A stretch of DNA of 64,000 bases, taken from NCBI RefSeq assembly GCF_001037495.1, contig NZ_KQ089822.1, positions 930,001-994,000 on the forward strand, written 5' to 3'. Both the position numbers and the translations under genes were made by a program. This document shows, piece after piece, positions 52,371-63,806 of this stretch; position 1 is the stretch's first letter; every line of letters starts with the position of its first letter. This DNA is from Citrobacter sp. MGH106 (lineage in GTDB: Bacteria > Pseudomonadota > Gammaproteobacteria > Enterobacterales > Enterobacteriaceae). Below the pieces are notes generated by a model, which worked only from the letters and a program-made list of their open reading frames with translations, ran no database searches and was not told the DNA's origin.

Positions 52371-53087
52371 TTATCCGCGGTGTTTCTCTACCAGCAGATC
52401 GAGGAACTGCCAGAGTTTCTCATTCATCTGTTGGTAATCCCACTCGCGCATTTCGGCAACTGAACGGATAAAGCGTTTTCCTTTTGCCTCAGCAAGTTCT
52501 TGCTCTGAGTGTTGAATCAGTCCCTCAATCGCTTCGGCGGTAAATTCCATATGGCACTGGAAACCGTAGACAAAGTTACCGTATTGCACGATTTGTCGCG
52601 GGCAGCCAACGCTTGTGGCAAGGACTGTTGCCTGGTCGGTTAACCCTGGCATATCGTTGTGCCAGTGGCCGACAATCAGCGGCGATCCAAAGTGGGCAAT
52701 TAACGGATGCTGTTTGCCAGCCTCAGTCAGCGTAATGGGGGAATGCCCAATCTCTTTTTCCGGGCTCTGACACACTTTTGCGCCCAACGCCTCGCCAATC
52801 AGTTGTGATCCCAGACAGATCCCCACCACAATCTTACGTGCAGAAATCGCCTGGTTAATCAGATGCTGTTCGGCCAGAGAGTCAAAGTACGGGCATTCTG
52901 CGAGCGTGGTTCGTGGAGACTGCGGGCCACCAAACACGACCAGCATATCGAAGCTATCAGCACTGGCTGGTATTGACTCTCCAGCGTAAACGCACGACCA
53001 GGTGATGGTATAACCACGCTCTTCGGCCCATGGCAGGTAAGCGCCAGCAGATTCAAATGACTCATGAATAACAAAATGAACTCGCAC
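52371..53087 (-). CDS. Class I glutamine amidotransferase-like protein
   Basis: The 238-residue protein has the GATase class I fold found in GMP synthase-like stand-alone domains. The catalytic triad is visible: C91 in VGICLGSQL, H179 and E181 in GFQCHMEF. An oxyanion-strand glycine pair is at FGGPQS. No synthetase partner domain is fused or adjacent. It starts 13 nt after the ptsJ stop on the same strand, so the two are likely cotranscribed. The substrate is unknown; relatives include gamma-glutamyl hydrolase-like enzymes acting on glutamylated compounds. Confidence 0.8.
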   Translation of the reverse strand: MRVHFVIHESFESAGAYLPWAEERGYTITWSCVYAGESIPASADSFDMLVVFGGPQSPRTTLAECPYFDSLAEQHLINQAISARKIVVGICLGSQLIGEALGAKVCQSPEKEIGHSPITLTEAGKQHPLIAHFGSPLIVGHWHNDMPGLTDQATVLATSVGCPRQIVQYGNFVYGFQCHMEFTAEAIEGLIQHSEQELAEAKGKRFIRSVAEMREWDYQQMNEKLWQFLDLLVEKHRG

Positions 53088-53100
53088 GTTTTCTCTCCTG

Positions 53101-54393
53101 TTAGCGCTTCAGCGTCTGATGAATATCAGCCGCCAGCTTGTTGATGTCGCTGTCTTTCAGCATTGACAACGTAATTCGCAGACCATGTGAAGGCGCATTG
53201 ACACCAAAAACTTCACCTTCACGTACCAGCCAGCCAAACTTAGCTAGCGCAAAGGCGAGTGGCTGGCTGTGAGTTTCCAGCGGTAGCCAGAAGTTCAGGC
53301 CATCACCAGCATGAAGCTCAATACCATGTTGTTTGAGGGCCAGGACGAGCTTTTGTTGCTGAGAGGCGTAAAACTGCTGAGTCAGTGTCAGCGTGCGCTG
53401 GTACTCATTGTCACTCAGGCAGGCGCAGGCTAAATCCTGTAGCAGATGGCTGACCCACTGGCTACCGGAGTTGAGCCGTAGACGGAGTTTCGCGGAGGTA
53501 GCCGGATCGCTGGCCACGATGGCAAGTCGCAGGTCAGGACCTAATGTTTTAGACATGGATCTGACGACCGCCCAGTGATGTGTCTGTTCCGCAATGACTG
53601 GATGCCAGCGGGAAGCGGAAAGCAGGGCAAAGTGATCGTCAATAATCACCAGTGTTTGCGGGTAACGAGCCAGAATATTCTGCAATTCGGTAGCGCGAAC
53701 TGCGCTCAGACTACACCCCGTCGGATTGTGCGCGCGCGGGGTAAGGATAACCGCCCGGGCCCCTTTTTGTAGCGCCAGTTCCAGCATCTCAGGTTGCATG
53801 CCTTCGCTATCCACATTGACTGGACTGGCGGAAAAACCAGCATAACGCAACATATTGATGCTACTCAAAAAACAAGGATCTTCTACTGCGACGCTATCGC
53901 CCGGTAGTAAATGGGCGCACAGTAGTCGTTCGATAGCATCAATTGCGCCACTGGTGATATCAATTTCGCCCGTACAGGGTATGGCATCCTGCATCCATTG
54001 CGTCGCCCACGTCTTCAAACCCGGCGATACTGCAGCATCACCATACAATCGCGGAGTCTTATTTATCTTCGCGAAATAACGGCTCAGATCGGGCAGGAGA
54101 TGCGCCGCAGGATTGCCGCCGGAAAGGTCGGTCAGAGGGGTATCCGGATTACTGCCCTCCAGCGCGACGGGCGATGATAATCCCTTGATGACGGTACCAT
54201 TTCGCCCCTGGCTGATTGCCAGCCCGGAGGTGACCAGCCGTTTATATGCCGCTGCGACAGTATTGCGATTGACGTTTAATGCCGCGGCCAGCTCCCTTAC
54301 CGGCGGCAGCGTTTCGCCAGGCATAAATGTGCCTGTAGCGACATGTTGACGAATACTGTCAAAAATTTCGTTAGCGGTTTTTCCGTCGATCAT
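53101..54393 (-). CDS. ptsJ: PtsJ, MocR-type GntR/aminotransferase regulator of vitamin B6 salvage
   Basis: The 430-residue protein has a GntR winged-helix domain (about 8-70, with PPVRELAAALNVNRNTVAAA) joined to a fold-type I aminotransferase domain. The domain has a PLP-lysine motif SMSKTLGPDLRLA (K near residue 282) and HNPTG. In Salmonella PtsJ represses the adjacent pdxK and senses PLP. Here it is divergent from pdxK across 82 nt that contain a direct repeat. It has no link to sugar transport despite the name; the gene name reflects its closeness to pts genes. Confidence 0.88.
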   Translation of the reverse strand: MIDGKTANEIFDSIRQHVATGTFMPGETLPPVRELAAALNVNRNTVAAAYKRLVTSGLAISQGRNGTVIKGLSSPVALEGSNPDTPLTDLSGGNPAAHLLPDLSRYFAKINKTPRLYGDAAVSPGLKTWATQWMQDAIPCTGEIDITSGAIDAIERLLCAHLLPGDSVAVEDPCFLSSINMLRYAGFSASPVNVDSEGMQPEMLELALQKGARAVILTPRAHNPTGCSLSAVRATELQNILARYPQTLVIIDDHFALLSASRWHPVIAEQTHHWAVVRSMSKTLGPDLRLAIVASDPATSAKLRLRLNSGSQWVSHLLQDLACACLSDNEYQRTLTLTQQFYASQQQKLVLALKQHGIELHAGDGLNFWLPLETHSQPLAFALAKFGWLVREGEVFGVNAPSHGLRITLSMLKDSDINKLAADIHQTLKR

Positions 54394-54395
54394 TA

Positions 54396-54434
54396 TTGAC
54401 CTATGACAAAATGAATTTTAGCATATGACGATAA
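54396..54434 (+). promoter_or_regulatory. Candidate pdxK promoter with direct-repeat operator
   Basis: TTGACC at 54396 and TAGCAT at 54419 form a promoter-like pair with a 17-base spacer. TATGAC occurs at 54402 and again at 54424, 22 bases apart (two helical turns), with similar AT-rich flanks. The repeats overlap the promoter, a layout expected for a MocR-type repressor such as PtsJ. This is inferred from sequence only. Confidence 0.5.
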
Positions 54435-54475
54435 TAGTGAGGTGAAAGCCCGCTGTCCAGCGAGAGGAGAGGTTT

Positions 54476-55342
54476 ATGGAGCAGGAGAGTGAAATACAGT
54501 CAGTGCTCTTCGACGACACGCATCGGGCGTTACAGACCGATATCGTCGCCGTCCAGTCACAGGTGGTGTATGGCAGTGTCGGTAACAGTATCGCCGTGCC
54601 AGCCATCAAAGCACAGGGGTTACGGGTGACGGCGGTCCCCACGGTGTTGTTCAGTAATACTCCACATTATGAGACCTTTTACGGTGGGATAATCCCTGCA
54701 GACTGGTTTAGTGGTTATCTCAGGGCCTTAAATGAGCGTGATGCTTTGCGTGAGCTAAAGGCGGTGACCACGGGATATATGGGGAGCGCGGAACAAATCG
54801 CCTTGCTGGCACAGTGGCTGGAAATTGTTCGCGTCACGCACCCGGACCTGTGTATTTTAGTCGACCCGGTGATCGGTGATACGGATAGCGGAATGTATGT
54901 GAAGGCCGAAATCCCAGATGCTTACCGCAAACACTTGATGCCGCTGGCGCAAGGACTGACGCCAAATGTGTTTGAGCTGCAAATGTTGAGTGGAAAACCG
55001 TGTCGTACGCTGGATGAAGCGATAACTGCGGCAAAATCTTTGCTCACCGAGACGCTAAAATGGGTTGTGATCACCAGCGCACCGGGCGAAACCCCGGAGG
55101 TTATCAATGTTGCGGTGGTAACGGCTGATACGGTGGAAGTGTTAACCCACCCCAGAGTAAAGACGGATCTAAAGGGAACTGGCGATTTGTTTTGCGCTGA
55201 ACTGGTGAGCGGTATTGTTTTAGGGAAACCCCTCACCGCTGCGACACACGATGCCGCACAGCGCGTACTGGAAGTGATGACATGGACGCAACGGTGCGGT
55301 TGTGACGAATTAATTCTGCCACCAGCAGGGGAGGCGCGATGA
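54476..55342 (+). CDS. pdxK: Pyridoxal/pyridoxine/hydroxymethylpyrimidine kinase PdxK
   Basis: The 288-residue kinase phosphorylates pyridoxal, pyridoxine and pyridoxamine in the B6 salvage pathway. The N-terminal substrate region [20 protein letters not shown] and the ATP-site motif [14 protein letters not shown] with its catalytic aspartate (near residue 239) are visible. It matches E. coli PdxK (283 residues). The ATG follows GAGGAGAGG. Its stop overlaps the start of a small downstream gene by four bases. Confidence 0.95.
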   Translation: MEQESEIQSVLFDDTHRALQTDIVAVQSQVVYGSVGNSIAVPAIKAQGLRVTAVPTVLFSNTPHYETFYGGIIPADWFSGYLRALNERDALRELKAVTTGYMGSAEQIALLAQWLEIVRVTHPDLCILVDPVIGDTDSGMYVKAEIPDAYRKHLMPLAQGLTPNVFELQMLSGKPCRTLDEAITAAKSLLTETLKWVVITSAPGETPEVINVAVVTADTVEVLTHPRVKTDLKGTGDLFCAELVSGIVLGKPLTAATHDAAQRVLEVMTWTQRCGCDELILPPAGEAR

Positions 55343-55578
55343 AGAGTTATCGGCTGGTGGTTCGCCAGCATGGACGTATGATTGGACATTTTGATACCAG
55401 CGGGACGGAAGCACTGGAAAATATTTGTGTGGCTCGTGCAATGTTCGGTATTGCTGGTGGGTATGATTGCGAATTGCTGGTGTCAGATTCAGAAAGACGC
55501 ATGCTGGAAAGTGGTCCGGAAGGGATGAAAATCCTGATGCGCGAGGCGTGTTACCGACCGGTGACCTCTGTATTGTAA
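55339..55578 (+). CDS. Small uncharacterised protein translationally coupled to pdxK
   Basis: A 79-residue ORF overlaps the pdxK stop (ATGA) and has GGGGAGGCG immediately upstream, so it is probably translated. The protein starts [20 protein letters not shown] and reads like a small soluble alpha/beta protein with two cysteines (about 62 and 72). No signal peptide or membrane segment is visible. I do not recognise a family and assign no function. It is absent from this position in E. coli K-12, where crr follows pdxK directly. Confidence 0.75.
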   Translation: MKSYRLVVRQHGRMIGHFDTSGTEALENICVARAMFGIAGGYDCELLVSDSERRMLESGPEGMKILMREACYRPVTSVL

Positions 55579-55593
55579 TGCCGGATGAAGTGT

Positions 55594-55622
55594 ATAAAAA
55601 AATGGCGCCATCAGGCGCCATT
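55594..55622 (-). terminator. Terminator of ptsHI-crr
   Basis: AATGGCGCC pairs with GGCGCCATT across an ATCA loop; on the minus strand it is followed by a T-run. It lies between the converging small gene and crr and may serve both. Confidence 0.88.
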
Positions 55623-55639
55623 CTTCACTGCCGTAAGAA

Positions 55640-56149
55640 TTACTTCTTGATGCGGATAACCGGGGTTTCACCCACGGTTACGCTACCGGACAGTTTGATC
55701 AGTTCTTTGATTTCGTCCATGTTGGAGATAACAACCGGAGTCAGGGTAGACTTGGCTTTCTCTTCCAGCAGAGGCAGATCGAATTCAATAACCGGGTCGC
55801 CCACTTTAACGCGTTGACCTTCTTCAGCGATACGCTTGAAGCCTTCGCCTTTCAGTTCAACGGTATCGATACCGAAGTGAACGAACAGCTCAATGCCGCT
55901 ATCAGATTCGATAGAGAACGCATGGTTGGTTTCAAAGATTTTGCCGATGGTGCCGTCTACCGGGGCAACCATTTTATTACCGGTTGGTTTGATAGCGATG
56001 CCATCACCAACGATTTTTTCAGCAAAAACTACATCCGGCACGTCTTCGATGTTGACGATCTCGCCAGAGAGCGGAGCAACAATCTCAATAGTTCCGGTGT
56101 CTTTCTTATCATCAGAAACCAGAGATTTCAGTTTATCGAACAAACCCAT
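55640..56149 (-). CDS. crr: EIIA-Glc, glucose-specific PTS component
   Basis: The 169-residue EIIA protein carries phosphate from HPr to PtsG and regulates adenylate cyclase and inducer exclusion. The phospho-histidine is in [15 protein letters not shown] (near residue 91). The N-terminal amphipathic segment [13 protein letters not shown], known to bind membranes, is present. Length equals that of E. coli. It is the third gene of ptsHIcrr. Confidence 0.98.
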   Translation of the reverse strand: MGLFDKLKSLVSDDKKDTGTIEIVAPLSGEIVNIEDVPDVVFAEKIVGDGIAIKPTGNKMVAPVDGTIGKIFETNHAFSIESDSGIELFVHFGIDTVELKGEGFKRIAEEGQRVKVGDPVIEFDLPLLEEKAKSTLTPVVISNMDEIKELIKLSGSVTVGETPVIRIKK

Positions 56150-56189
56150 GATCTTCTCCTAAGCAGTAAATTGGGCCGCATCTCGTGGA

Positions 56190-57917
56190 TTAGCAGATTG
56201 TTTTTTCTTCAATGAACTTGTTAACTAAAGCCATTAACTCGTCCGTTGTCGGTTGAGCAAGAGCCTGCTCTGCTAACACCTTCGCATCTTCGAAGTTCGT
56301 GTTACGGATAATCTTCTTAATGCGCGGGATAGAAATGGCGCTCATAGAGAATTCGTCCAGACCCATCCCCAGCAACAGAAGTGTAGCACGTTCGTCGCCT
56401 GCAAGCTCACCACACATGCCGGTCCATTTGCCTTCAGCATGAGAAGCATCAATAACTTGCTTGATCAGCGTCAGAACAGATGGCGACATCGGTTGGTAAA
56501 GGTGTGAAATCATATCATTACCACGGTCAACTGCCAGGGTGTACTGCGTTAAATCATTGGTGCCGATACTAAAGAAATCAACTTCTTTGGCTAAATGACG
56601 CGCAATCGTTGCCGCAGCTGGTGTTTCCACCATTACGCCAATCTCGATGCTTTCGTCAAATGCTTTACCTTCGTCGCGCAGTTCCTGTTTATAGATTTCA
56701 ATCTCTTTACGCAGTGCACGCACTTCTTCAACAGAGATGATCATCGGGAACATGATGCGCAGTTTACCGAAAGCAGAAGCACGCAGGATAGCGCGAACCT
56801 GGTCACGCAGGATCTCTTTACGATCCATAGCGATACGCACGGCACGCCAGCCCAGGAATGGGTTCTCTTCTTTCGGGAAGTTCATGTACGGCAGTTCTTT
56901 ATCACCGCCAATGTCCATGGTACGTACGATGACAGCCTGAGAGCCACATGCTTCTGCAACGGCTTTATACGCGGCAAACTGTTCTTCTTCAGTCGGCAGC
57001 GAGTCACGGTCCATGAACAGGAATTCGGTACGATACAGACCAACACCTTCAGCGCCATTACGCTCAGCGCCTTCAACGTCACGAACGGTACCGATATTGG
57101 CGCAAACTTCCACCTGATGTCCATCCAGCGTGATAGCTGGCAGATCTTTCAGCTTAGCGAGTTCCGCTTTTTCGGTCGCCACCTGCTCCTGAACGGCACG
57201 CAGTTGCTCGATAACGTCGTTAGTTGGATTGACGTAAACCTGGTTGTTTACGGCATCCAGAATCAGATAGTCGTCGTTTTTAACCTGAGAGGTAACACTA
57301 CCGGTACCCACGATGGCAGGTAGTTCGAGGGAACGCGCCATAATTGAGGTGTGGGAAGTACGGCCACCTGCGTCAGTAATGAAACCCAGCACCTTGTTCA
57401 GGTTCAGCTGTGCGGTTTCTGACGGAGTCAGATCGGCGGCAACCAGGATAACTTCTTCCTGAATGGCGCTCAGGTCGATAATTGCCAGACCCAGGATGTT
57501 ACGCAGCAGGCGTTTACCGATATCACGTACGTCAGCCGCACGTTCTTTTAGGTATTCATCATCCAGCTCTTCCAGGGCTGTGGCCTGACCTTCGATAATT
57601 TCATGCGCAGCTGCGTCAGCCGTCATGTGCTTATCTTTAATCAGGGCTATGATTTCCTGCTCCAGCTCCTCATCTTCGAGCAGCATGATATGCCCTTCAA
57701 AGATGGCTTCTTTTTCTTCACCGAACGTTTCACCAGCTTTAGTTTTGATCGCTTCCAGTTGCGCAGATGCCTTGGCACGACCGCTCAGAAAACGTTCAAC
57801 TTCCTGATCAACCTTGTCGGCAGAAATTTTTTTCCGGTCAATGACGATCTCGTCTTCTTTCAGCAGCAGTGCCTTGCCAAAAGCGATACCCGGGGATGCT
57901 AAAATGCCTGAAATCAT
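56190..57917 (-). CDS. ptsI: PTS enzyme I
   Basis: The 575-residue enzyme transfers phosphate from phosphoenolpyruvate to HPr. The phospho-histidine is in [18 protein letters not shown] (H189), and PEP-binding motifs include the C-terminal [21 protein letters not shown] segment and the GMCGELAGD cysteine motif. Length equals that of E. coli PtsI. It follows ptsH by 45 nt and precedes crr by 40 nt. Confidence 0.98.
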   Translation of the reverse strand: MISGILASPGIAFGKALLLKEDEIVIDRKKISADKVDQEVERFLSGRAKASAQLEAIKTKAGETFGEEKEAIFEGHIMLLEDEELEQEIIALIKDKHMTADAAAHEIIEGQATALEELDDEYLKERAADVRDIGKRLLRNILGLAIIDLSAIQEEVILVAADLTPSETAQLNLNKVLGFITDAGGRTSHTSIMARSLELPAIVGTGSVTSQVKNDDYLILDAVNNQVYVNPTNDVIEQLRAVQEQVATEKAELAKLKDLPAITLDGHQVEVCANIGTVRDVEGAERNGAEGVGLYRTEFLFMDRDSLPTEEEQFAAYKAVAEACGSQAVIVRTMDIGGDKELPYMNFPKEENPFLGWRAVRIAMDRKEILRDQVRAILRASAFGKLRIMFPMIISVEEVRALRKEIEIYKQELRDEGKAFDESIEIGVMVETPAAATIARHLAKEVDFFSIGTNDLTQYTLAVDRGNDMISHLYQPMSPSVLTLIKQVIDASHAEGKWTGMCGELAGDERATLLLLGMGLDEFSMSAISIPRIKKIIRNTNFEDAKVLAEQALAQPTTDELMALVNKFIEEKTIC

Positions 57918-57962
57918 AACCCTACCTTACTTGTGACTGATATTGAAAAGAACTCGTTGAAC

Positions 57963-58220
57963 TTACTCGAGTTCAGCCATCAGTTTAACCAGATGCTCAA
58001 CTGCTTTCTGCTCGTCTTCGCCTTCTGCGGAAAGGGTAACAACGGTGCCCTGAGTCAGGCCCAGAGTCTGCAGTTTAAACAGGCTTTTTGCGCTGGCGCT
58101 TTTGCCGTTGGAAGTCACAGTAATTTCAGAAGTAAAGCCTTTTGCTTCTTTAACAAACTGAGCAGCAGGGCGAGTATGCAGACCGTTCGGAGCGGTAATG
58201 GTAACTTCTTGCTGGAACAT
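57963..58220 (-). CDS. ptsH: HPr phosphocarrier protein
   Basis: The 85-residue HPr takes phosphate from enzyme I at H15 ([12 protein letters not shown]) and passes it to EIIA proteins. Ser46 is in the [12 protein letters not shown] stretch. It is the first gene of the ptsHIcrr operon, preceded by a 383-nt regulatory region; TTGGGGAAA precedes the ATG. Confidence 0.98.
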   Translation of the reverse strand: MFQQEVTITAPNGLHTRPAAQFVKEAKGFTSEITVTSNGKSASAKSLFKLQTLGLTQGTVVTLSAEGEDEQKAVEHLVKLMAELE

Positions 58221-58423
58221 TATATTTCCCCAACTTATAGGTTTAGTGTTGTGGAACTAAAGTCTAGCCTGGCGGTTCAACTTTAGCCTGTATTGTTAGC
58301 GTCGGCGTAAACAGGACGCGACACAAAAGGAGTTCGGTGCAATCCGTTGCTGGCAACTTCTTGCCGCTGACGTTTCGTTCGTCATTAAACATTATGCCGC
58401 GAAAGGAAGAGTTGAACCAAATC

Positions 58424-58439
58424 ATAAAATCGATTCAGC
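58424..58439 (-). promoter_or_regulatory. Cra (FruR) operator upstream of ptsH
   Basis: GCTGAATCGATTTTAT on the minus strand matches the Cra consensus (GCTGAATCGNTTNA type) and is identical in form to the known E. coli ptsH operator position. Confidence 0.72.
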
Positions 58440-58553
58440 TAGCGCTTTTCCTGTAACGATTAATTTCGCGCATCAAAATAATTAGTTTGGTTAAATACCA
58501 GTTCCGGCAGGCTGAATCAATGCCAGGTGGGTTGAAACTTTGAAGCAGGCCAC

Positions 58554-58581
58554 AAAAAAGCACCCAAAAGGGTGCTTTTTT
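58554..58581 (-). terminator. cysK terminator
   Basis: A 12-bp stem (AAAAAAGCACCC with GGGTGCTTTTTT) closes a four-base loop 22 bases beyond the cysK stop; T-runs occur on both strands. Confidence 0.92.
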
Positions 58582-58603
58582 ACGCGTTTTTAACATGCTG
58601 GCA

Positions 58604-59575
58604 TTACTGTTGCAGTTCTTTCTCAGTAAAGAGATCGGCAAACAGTGCAGTGCTCAGATAACGCTCACCCGATGACGGTAGAATAACCACTATATTCTTA
58701 TTGGTAAAGGCTTCATCTTCCTGGAGCTTAAGTGCAGCAGCAACCGCAGCACCCGAAGAGATACCTGCCAGAATACCTTCTTCTTCCATCAGGCGGCGCG
58801 CTGTAGAGATGGCTTCTTCATTAGTGATCGCCACGACTTTATCGATTAGCTTCAGGTCAAGGTTACCCGGAATGAAGCCTGCGCCAATACCCTGAATTTT
58901 GTGCGGACCAGGTTTAAGTTCTTCACCTGCCAGAGCCTGGGCGATAACTGGAGAATCTGTAGGTTCAACAGCAACGGTGATGAGGTCCGTTTTGCCCTTG
59001 GTCCCTTTAATGTAGCGTGTTACCCCGGTCAATGTACCGCCGGTACCCACGCCAGAGATAAACACATCAACCTGACCATCGGTGTCTTCCCAGATTTCCG
59101 GGCCGGTGGTTTTTTCATGGATTTCCGGGTTTGCCGGGTTGCTGAACTGCTGAAGCAACAGGAATTTTTCCGGATCGCTGGCGACAATTTCTTCCGCTTT
59201 CTGAATGGCGCCTTTCATACCTTTTGCGCCTTCGGTCAGTACCAGGTTCGCACCCAGTGCTTTCAGCAGCTTACGACGCTCAATGCTCATGGTCTCCGGC
59301 ATCGTCAGAGTCAGTTTGTAACCGCGAGCGGCGGCGACATAGGCCAGCGCAATCCCGGTATTACCACTGGTTGGTTCGACCAGCTCAACGCCCGGTTTCA
59401 GTACCCCACGTTTTTCGGCATCCCAAATCATATTGGCACCGATACGGCATTTGACACTAAAGCTTGGGTTACGTGATTCCACCTTCGCCAGAATGCGTCC
59501 GTTACCGATACGGTTCAGTCGAACCAGCGGCGTATGACCGATAGTCAGCGAGTTGTCTTCAAAAATCTTACTCAT
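58604..59575 (-). CDS. cysK: Cysteine synthase A (O-acetylserine sulfhydrylase A)
   Basis: The 323-residue PLP enzyme forms cysteine from O-acetylserine and sulfide and binds CysE in the cysteine synthase complex. PLP lysine is in [11 protein letters not shown] (K42), with the [14 protein letters not shown] substrate loop and [10 protein letters not shown]. Length equals that of E. coli CysK. It is downstream of cysZ on the same strand, 163 nt apart; that gap should contain the CysB-dependent cysK promoter. Confidence 0.97.
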   Translation of the reverse strand: MSKIFEDNSLTIGHTPLVRLNRIGNGRILAKVESRNPSFSVKCRIGANMIWDAEKRGVLKPGVELVEPTSGNTGIALAYVAAARGYKLTLTMPETMSIERRKLLKALGANLVLTEGAKGMKGAIQKAEEIVASDPEKFLLLQQFSNPANPEIHEKTTGPEIWEDTDGQVDVFISGVGTGGTLTGVTRYIKGTKGKTDLITVAVEPTDSPVIAQALAGEELKPGPHKIQGIGAGFIPGNLDLKLIDKVVAITNEEAISTARRLMEEEGILAGISSGAAVAAALKLQEDEAFTNKNIVVILPSSGERYLSTALFADLFTEKELQQ

Positions 59576-59738
59576 GGCCTGTCCTTAACTGTATGAAATT
59601 GGGATACCGCTTCAGCATACCTGTTGAAAAAGTATGGGGAAGTAAGGAATTCGCATATCTATATGCTGATGAGAAATAATGCGTTCCAGTATGGAATAAG
59701 AGTGGATCTAAGCCACTCGTGTTTTACACATATTTGCA

Positions 59739-60500
59739 TTATTTCCATAACGCGTGTTTATCACGATAGCAATCTACCCACATCGCCGTGGCTCCACAAA
59801 CCGCGACTGGCATGATCACCAGATTCAGTACCGGGATCAGTGTGAACAGACTGGTCAGCGCGCCAAACTGCATATTAGTGACTTTGCGCATGCGCAGGGC
59901 GGTGCGCATCTCTTTGAAAGGAACTTTGTGGTTATCAAAAGGATAGTCGCAGTACTGAATAGCCAGCATCCACGCGCTGAACAAAAACCACAGCACCGGC
60001 GCGACAGTCTGGCCAATCCCAGGAATGAAATAGAGAAGCAGAAGCACAACGGCGCGCGGAAGATACCATGCCAGCTTTTGCCATTCGCGTTTCATAATGC
60101 GCGGCACATCTTTCATTATGCCTAGCACCCCGGTGTCTGGCGGGGTTGCGCCGGTCAGGCGCGCTTCCAGTTGTTCTGCCAGCAATCCGTTAAAGGGGGC
60201 GGCGATCCAGTTAGCAATCGTGGAGAAAAAGTAGCCAAATACCAACAGTACGGAAATGGTCACAATAGGCCAGAGTAAATAACTGAGCCACTGTAGCCAC
60301 TGCGGGACATGGCTCATCAGTGCGGGGATCCAGCTATCCAGTTGCGTAAATAACCACCAGAATGCTCCCCCCATCAGCAGAATATTCACCAGCAAAGGCA
60401 GGAGAACAAAACGACGGATCCCCGGTTGGGTGATGAGTTTCCATCCCTGAGAAAAGTAATAAAAACCGCTGCGTGATATAACTGCAGATGATGAAACCAT
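59739..60500 (-). CDS. cysZ: CysZ, sulfate transporter/channel
   Basis: The 253-residue inner-membrane protein mediates sulfate uptake for cysteine synthesis. Several hydrophobic segments (about 28-52, 68-92, 140-165 and 205-235) are visible, with the conserved FLLLPLLVN-type and YFIPGIGQ motifs (here [10 protein letters not shown] and [13 protein letters not shown]). It is divergent from zipA and precedes cysK. It completes the set of sulfur uptake genes in this window. Confidence 0.95.
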   Translation of the reverse strand: MVSSSAVISRSGFYYFSQGWKLITQPGIRRFVLLPLLVNILLMGGAFWWLFTQLDSWIPALMSHVPQWLQWLSYLLWPIVTISVLLVFGYFFSTIANWIAAPFNGLLAEQLEARLTGATPPDTGVLGIMKDVPRIMKREWQKLAWYLPRAVVLLLLYFIPGIGQTVAPVLWFLFSAWMLAIQYCDYPFDNHKVPFKEMRTALRMRKVTNMQFGALTSLFTLIPVLNLVIMPVAVCGATAMWVDCYRDKHALWK

Positions 60501-60731
60501 AGTCAGGACGTACTCCGTATTATATAAACCCTGGGTAAACTTTACCTATCTTACTCGGTTGTTGAGCGTAGACCAGTTCGGAAATGTTCGAAAAAACAGC
60601 AAAAAGCACGATTTTGTTCATCTTTATGCTGTGAAAGTTGAGAGCGCACTTGCACTTGGCGTAATCGACAAATACTCTTAGTAAGTAAATGTTTGCCGTG
60701 GTGGCAAGGTGTTAGAACAACAGAGAATATA

Positions 60732-61718
60732 ATGATGCAGGATTTGCGTCTGATATTAATCATTGTTGGCGCGATCGCCATAATCGCTTTACTGGTACAT
60801 GGTTTCTGGACTAGCCGTAAAGAGCGGTCTTCTATATTCCGCGATCGCCCACTTAAACGCATGAAGTCTAAACGTGACGATGAGGATTCGTTCGACGATA
60901 ACGTCGAGGAAGACGAAGGTGTGGGCGAAGTTCGCGTTCATCGTGTAAATCATGCTCCCGGCAACGCTCAGGAACATGGGGTTCCTCCTCAGCCGCCGCA
61001 ACACCAGTACCAGCCGCCTTATGCGTCTGCTCAGCCGCGTCAACCCGCGCAGCAGCCCGCTGAAGCGCCGGTGCCGCCGCCGCATGTTCAGCATCCGCCG
61101 CAGCCTGTACAACAGCAACAGCCTGTACAACACCAGCCGGTTCAGCCTCAGCCAGTGGCCCCGCAGGTTCAGCAACCCGTGCAGCAAGCCCCGCAACCTG
61201 CACCGCAGACCTTCCAGCCTGTGGAGCCAGCCGTGGAGCATCAACCGCAGCCTGAACCCGTTGTTGAAAAAGAGCCTGTTGCTGAAAAACCGCAGCGTAA
61301 AGAAGCGGTCATCATTATGAACGTCGCGGCTCATCATGGCAGCGAGCTTAATGGTGAAGTGCTGCTCAACAGCATTCAGCAGGCCGGCTTCAAGTTTGGC
61401 GATATGAATATTTTCCATCGTCATCTGAGCCCGGACGGCAGCGGTCCGTCGCTGTTCAGCCTTGCGAATATGGTGAACCCCGGAACGTTTGATCCTGAGA
61501 TGACCGGCGATTTTACCACCCCTGGCGTCACCATCTTTATGCAGGTGCCTTCTTATGGGGACGAGCTGCAAAACTTTAAGCTGATGTTGCAGTCCGCACA
61601 GCACATTGCTGATGAAGTCGGCGGTGTGGTGCTTGATGATCAGCGTCGAATGATGACGCCGCAGAAACTGCGCGAGTATCAGGACCGCATCCGCGAAGTT
61701 AAAGAATCACACGCCTGA
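60732..61718 (+). CDS. zipA: ZipA, cell division FtsZ anchor
   Basis: The 328-residue essential division protein tethers FtsZ to the membrane. An N-terminal transmembrane helix ([20 protein letters not shown]) precedes a charged segment. A proline/glutamine-rich linker follows (about 80-185, with many QPVQ and PQP repeats), and then the C-terminal FtsZ-binding domain (about 190-328, starting [17 protein letters not shown]). The ATG at 60732 is chosen over an in-frame upstream ATG at 60693. The linker strongly biases other frames, producing spurious ORFs. Confidence 0.96.
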   Translation: MMQDLRLILIIVGAIAIIALLVHGFWTSRKERSSIFRDRPLKRMKSKRDDEDSFDDNVEEDEGVGEVRVHRVNHAPGNAQEHGVPPQPPQHQYQPPYASAQPRQPAQQPAEAPVPPPHVQHPPQPVQQQQPVQHQPVQPQPVAPQVQQPVQQAPQPAPQTFQPVEPAVEHQPQPEPVVEKEPVAEKPQRKEAVIIMNVAAHHGSELNGEVLLNSIQQAGFKFGDMNIFHRHLSPDGSGPSLFSLANMVNPGTFDPEMTGDFTTPGVTIFMQVPSYGDELQNFKLMLQSAQHIADEVGGVVLDDQRRMMTPQKLREYQDRIREVKESHA

Positions 61719-61747
61719 TCTTCTTCTGGCGTGACATCTCCTTTCTG

Positions 61748-61772
61748 AACCCCCGCCTGTCGGGGGTTTTTT
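61748..61772 (+). terminator. zipA terminator
   Basis: AACCCCCG pairs with CGGGGGTT across CCTGT and is followed by a T-run, 30 bases after the zipA stop and about 18 bases before the ligA start. Confidence 0.92.
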
Positions 61773-61780
61773 ATCATTGA

Positions 61781-63805
<2,025 letters not shown>

Positions 63806-63806
63806 A

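Larger units (their letters stand above)
58221..58603 (-). promoter_or_regulatory. 383-nt ptsH promoter region and cysK 3' flank
   Basis: No gene lies here. On the minus strand TTGGTT and CATAAT (58391-58396) with an 18-base spacer fit the distal ptsH P0 promoter of E. coli, and AGGCTAGACTTTAG near 58265 fits the start region of the proximal promoter. A Cra site lies just upstream of P0. The cysK terminator lies at the far end. The arrangement and much of the sequence resemble E. coli. Confidence 0.65.

Noticed and set aside
60789-61604. 271-codon open frame antisense to zipA
   Set aside because: The proline/glutamine codons of the ZipA linker read as leucine/arginine on the other strand, which removes stop codons. 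It is a composition artefact.
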